Assembly (NCBI RefSeq): GCF_020736365.1
Contig: NZ_CP085988.1
Span: 603,501 to 667,500, forward strand
Reading direction: 5' to 3'
Origin: Clostridium sp. M62/1
Lineage (GTDB): Bacteria > Bacillota > Clostridia > Lachnospirales > Lachnospiraceae
Length of the DNA: 64,000 nucleotides
Position 1 is the first letter of the stretch. Each line of letters opens with the position of its first letter. A program made the position numbers and the translations under genes. Shown in pieces: positions 61,522 to 64,000 of the stretch. The notes under the pieces are model-generated. The model did no database searches and was not told the origin of the DNA. It was given only the letters and a program-made list of their open reading frames with translations.

Positions 61522-61524
61522 TGC

Positions 61525-61571
61525 GACCCCTGTTTTTTTCTAAAAAAATGTCCGTTGTAAAGTGAAGGGGT
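61525..61571 (+). repeat. 47-bp long-distance inverted repeat, right copy
   Basis: 45 of 47 bases match the reverse complement of 48631-48677 in the oriT region. It starts 4 bp after the sigma-like stop. See the left copy. Confidence 0.85.
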
Positions 61572-61681
61572 CAATCAGACCGCTTCACTGATCCTTGAAA
61601 ACTGAATAGTTCAGTGCTGCGGATCCTTCCGCTTTTGCGAAGCAACACAGCTTCCGACGCCAAGACCTCCCGAAAGGGAAC

Positions 61682-62040
61682 GAGCGACCTCCGGAGAGCT
61701 ATAACAGCCGTGTGGTGCGGCTGCTTGCGACGATGCAGATGCCGGGTATAATGATACTTCCGTCTTTTCTTTGAAGGGGCGGCTCGGAGCGATCCTCGGA
61801 GGGGTGAGAGTCCCATGATACCGATTGACCATTGGTAGTCCGCAGCATTCCCAATTCGGCAGGGGCGCGAGCTGCAAATATGCCGGAAGTAGAACACTGT
61901 GAAAACGTCCGAAAGGACTTATCAGTGAATACTATGGGCAGCGGTCCTCATGACTGCTGCCTATCAATTTGCTGATAAAGTGTTCTCGCGGCTTAACGCA
62001 TAAGAAGGTAAATATTGGGTAAGAATACTCGTGAAAAGGC
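61682..62040 (+). ncRNA. Structured non-coding RNA, possible group II intron domain I remnant
   Basis: About 360 nt without an open frame but rich in stems. It begins GAGCGAC, close to the group II intron 5' consensus GUGCGAC, and contains GGGGTGAGAGTCCC at 61801-61814, like the domain I segment GUGAAAGUCC. GTCCGAAAGGAC (61907-61918) is a GAAA-capped hairpin. No domain V/VI or reverse transcriptase follows, so it would be a truncated intron or a repurposed RNA. Another structured RNA class is possible. Confidence 0.4.
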
Positions 62041-62049
62041 GGTGATGTT

Positions 62050-62274
62050 ATGGAGAATGAGAGAAGCAGAAAAGAACTTCTCGACTCCTTGGTGGATATT
62101 CGGGACGTCAAAATTGACCGTTCCATGTCGGTAGAAGATCGGATGAAATCCTATGTGGAGCAGATCAAAAATCCCTATATGTTTAAGGTCGGCAACACGG
62201 TAGTTAGGGTTTCCTACGCAAATACTCAGGCTACGATCAATGACAATTTCGTAAATCTGCTTGCAAGTATGTGA
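62050..62274 (+). CDS. TnpW-like small protein before the recombinase
   Basis: A 74-aa protein (MENERSRKELLDSLVDIRD, then YVEQIKNPYMFKVGN). Similar small proteins precede the serine recombinase gene in many clostridial ICEs and could be recombination directionality factors, but this is inference. Ribosome site AAAAGGCGGTGATGTT. Confidence 0.7.
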   Translation: MENERSRKELLDSLVDIRDVKIDRSMSVEDRMKSYVEQIKNPYMFKVGNTVVRVSYANTQATINDNFVNLLASM

Positions 62275-62352
62275 GAAAGCCGTCGGATAACCCCAAAAGA
62301 ATCTTTTTTGTGAACAAATCTGAAAAGGCTGGATAATTGCTTTGGACTGTGC

Positions 62353-62386
62353 TATAATAAGCATGGACAAAATCAGCGAAACACCA
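62353..62386 (+). promoter_or_regulatory. Recombinase promoter -10 with adjacent 23-bp site
   Basis: TATAAT (62353-62358) is followed 5 bp later by the 23-bp sequence 62364-62386. This exact sequence occurs inverted near the left end of the ICE (8357-8379). The site overlaps the expected transcription start, 55 bp before the recombinase ATG; a matching -35 box is weak. Confidence 0.65.
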
Positions 62387-62441
62387 CTGCTACTTTAGTT
62401 TTCGGGTTATCAGACCGGAATAAAGTAAGGAGTGGCGTTTT

Positions 62442-64000
62442 ATGCTGAAATTATCTTTGGATAAAGATTATAAAGCCGCCATCTACCTGAGATTATCAAA
62501 GGAAGATGGCGACTTTTCTATTTCCGGCGAAAAACTTGAGAGTGACAGCATTTCAAACCAGAGAATGCTCATCAAGGAATACCTCAAGAAGCACCCGGAA
62601 ATTACCGTAGTAAAAGAATACTGCGATGACGGCTTTACCGGCGCAAACTTTGAGCGTCCTGACTTCAACAGAATGATGGAGGCTGTCCGCGCTGGCTTGG
62701 TTGACTGCATCGTGGTGAAAGACCTTTCGCGTTTTGGTCGTGAGTATATTGAGGCTGGTGACTACATCCAGAAGATATTCCCCCGCCTCGGTATTCGCTT
62801 TATTGCAATCAACGACAACTATGACAGCGCACAGCCCGGAGCGGCAGACAACGAGCTTGTCCTTCCGTTCAAGAACCTGATGAACGATTCCTATTGCCGT
62901 GACATCTCCATCAAGGTCAGATCAAACCTTGATGCGAAGCGACGGAACGGACAGTTTGTCGGCTCTCGTGTGGTTTTCGGGTATCTGAGATCACCGGACA
63001 ACAAGAACCAGTTGGTGATTGACCCGGTTGCCGCGCCGGTTGTGCAGGACATTTTCAAGTGGAAGATAGAGGGGCTGTCTCCGGCTCAGATCGCAGACCG
63101 GCTTAATGACGCCAATGTCCCTTCTCCGATTGAGTACAAGAAGGCGAATGGCTCAAAGCAACGCACCTGTTTCCAGACGAAGAAGGTCGCTCTGTGGAGT
63201 GCCGTTGCGATATATCGCATTCTCAAGAACGAGATTTATACCGGAACACTGGTACAGGGCAAAACCACTTCTCCGAACCACAAGGTCAAAAAGACCATAG
63301 TGAAGCCGCAAAGCGAGTGGGCGCGGACAGAAAATGCCCATGAGCCTATCATTGCTCATGCTCAATTCGATCTTGTTCAGAAGCTCATGCTTGATGATAC
63401 AAGAAGCCCGTCCGGTGCAACCGGCGTCCATCCGTTTTCCGGGAAGATTTATTGTGCTGACTGCGGAAGCCCGATGGTACGCAGAGTATCACGCTGCGGA
63501 GAAAAGGAATATGCCTATTTCATCTGCGGTGGCAACAAGAGCGACAAGACCTCCTGCTCGGCTCACAGCATCAAAGAATCTGTTGTATATGACGCCGTTC
63601 TCGCTGTTGTTCAGGGACATATTGATGCCGCTATGAACATGGCAGATGCGTTGAAGCGGATTGATGATATGGCTTGGGAAAACCGTGAGATTGAGAAGAT
63701 CAAAGCAAAAATTTCGTTTCAAGAAGAAATCATTGATAAGAACCGCCGCTTGAAAACCGGTGCTTATGAAGACTTCAAGAGCGATTTTATCAGCCGTGAG
63801 GAATACAAAGCCTTCACAGCTCAGTTCGACCAACAGATCAAGGAGGCAAGCGACACCATTATGCGGCTCACCAGTGAGCGAAACAGCGTGATGGGTGGGC
63901 TGGCAGAGCAACAAAGCTGGCTTGAGCAATTCAGAAAATACGCAAATATCAAGGAACTCACTCGAAGCACCGTGGTCAACCTAATCGACTATATTCATAT
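62442..64000 (+). CDS. Large serine recombinase (TndX/TnpX-like), 5' part
   Basis: The first 519 codons of a large serine recombinase; the gene runs off the window. The catalytic resolvase domain opens it (AAIYLRLSKEDGD, with the Ser nucleophile in YLRLSK), then KDLSRFGREYIEAG. A recombinase domain (GFGYLRS-like region, VFGYLRSPDNKNQLVIDP) and a zinc-ribbon domain (CADCGSPMVRRV ... CGGNKSDKTSC) follow, then a coiled coil. It should catalyse integration into and excision from the spoVT-like gene. ATG 62442 has TAAGGAGTGG upstream. Confidence 0.95.
   Translation, partial: MLKLSLDKDYKAAIYLRLSKEDGDFSISGEKLESDSISNQRMLIKEYLKKHPEITVVKEYCDDGFTGANFERPDFNRMMEAVRAGLVDCIVVKDLSRFGREYIEAGDYIQKIFPRLGIRFIAINDNYDSAQPGAADNELVLPFKNLMNDSYCRDISIKVRSNLDAKRRNGQFVGSRVVFGYLRSPDNKNQLVIDPVAAPVVQDIFKWKIEGLSPAQIADRLNDANVPSPIEYKKANGSKQRTCFQTKKVALWSAVAIYRILKNEIYTGTLVQGKTTSPNHKVKKTIVKPQSEWARTENAHEPIIAHAQFDLVQKLMLDDTRSPSGATGVHPFSGKIYCADCGSPMVRRVSRCGEKEYAYFICGGNKSDKTSCSAHSIKESVVYDAVLAVVQGHIDAAMNMADALKRIDDMAWENREIEKIKAKISFQEEIIDKNRRLKTGAYEDFKSDFISREEYKAFTAQFDQQIKEASDTIMRLTSERNSVMGGLAEQQSWLEQFRKYANIKELTRSTVVNLIDYIH

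Larger units (their letters stand above)
8316..64000 (+). mobile_element. Tn1549/CTn-like integrative and conjugative element (left end and body)
   Basis: The left boundary is where the spoVT-like frame is interrupted. From there the DNA carries a coherent conjugation module (PcfB, VirD4, VirB6-like, PrgI, VirB4, NlpC/P60, topoisomerase III), MOBP relaxase with MobC, Xre/ImmA regulators, a sigma-like factor and a large serine recombinase. The recombinase is cut by the end of the window, so the right end is not included and the element is at least 55.7 kb. The 31.7-46.7 kb restriction block is probably a nested cargo insertion. Confidence 0.9.

Noticed and set aside
8316..64000. Antibiotic-resistance cargo as in Tn1549
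   Set aside because: No van, tet, erm or aminoglycoside-resistance gene was recognised in the visible part of the element.

Overview
The window looks like a chromosomal segment of a Gram-positive, spore-forming, Lachnospiraceae-type Clostridium. It holds spoVG, adjacent glgC-glgD genes, an AsnRS gene, strong AAGGAGG ribosome binding sites and the first codons of a spoVT/abrB-type sporulation regulator. Species cannot be fixed from the sequence. Positions 1-8315 are ordinary chromosome. They carry an SbcC/YhaN-like and SbcD/YhaO-like pair (minus strand), asnS (minus), glgC-glgD-spoVG (plus), an intergenic repeat pair and an NhaC-type antiporter.

At about 8313-8316 the chromosome is interrupted: a gene beginning MKATGIVRRIDD, the N-terminus of SpoVT/AbrB proteins, stops after 12 codons. 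From there to the end of the window everything fits one large Tn1549/CTn-like integrative and conjugative element (ICE). Its large serine recombinase begins at 62442 and runs off the window, so the right end is not seen. The transfer module (8.4-30.4 kb, plus strand) encodes a replication-initiator-like protein, PcfB, a VirD4 coupling protein, two Maff2 proteins, a VirB6-like protein, PrgI, a VirB4 ATPase, an NlpC/P60 hydrolase, small secreted or membrane proteins and topoisomerase III. It also carries two orphan DNA methyltransferases, a PP-loop protein and a block of anti-restriction-like proteins (ArdC-like, a protein with a MutS-I-like domain, and an ArdA fusion). Four unrelated proteins here (PcfB, ArdC-like, the MutS-like protein and the ArdA fusion) end in the same basic C-terminal tail, which I propose as a secretion or coupling-protein signal.

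Positions 31-46.7 kb form a restriction island: a SLOG-domain protein, a tyrosine recombinase, a shufflable hsdS locus (one expressed gene, two start-less full cassettes and one half cassette, with three 58-bp inverted repeats), hsdM, hsdR, a NYN-domain protein, mcrC and an EVE-domain mcrB. A 69-aa Xre-type regulator lies upstream with its own promoter. The six genes from mcrB to hsdS all read leftward and probably form one operon.

Positions 46.8-61.5 kb hold the MOBP relaxase and MobC with a candidate oriT, then a VWA protein, YolD plus a Y-family polymerase, a macrodomain protein, an orphan Imm70 immunity protein, flavodoxin and several unrecognised proteins. They end in an Xre/ImmA switch facing a second ImmA-like protein, a zinc ribbon and a sigma-70-like factor. 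The last 2.5 kb hold an inverted copy of a 47-bp oriT-region sequence, a structured RNA resembling group II intron domain I, a small TnpW-like protein and the serine recombinase. No antibiotic-resistance gene, IS transposase, tRNA, rRNA or CRISPR array was seen.
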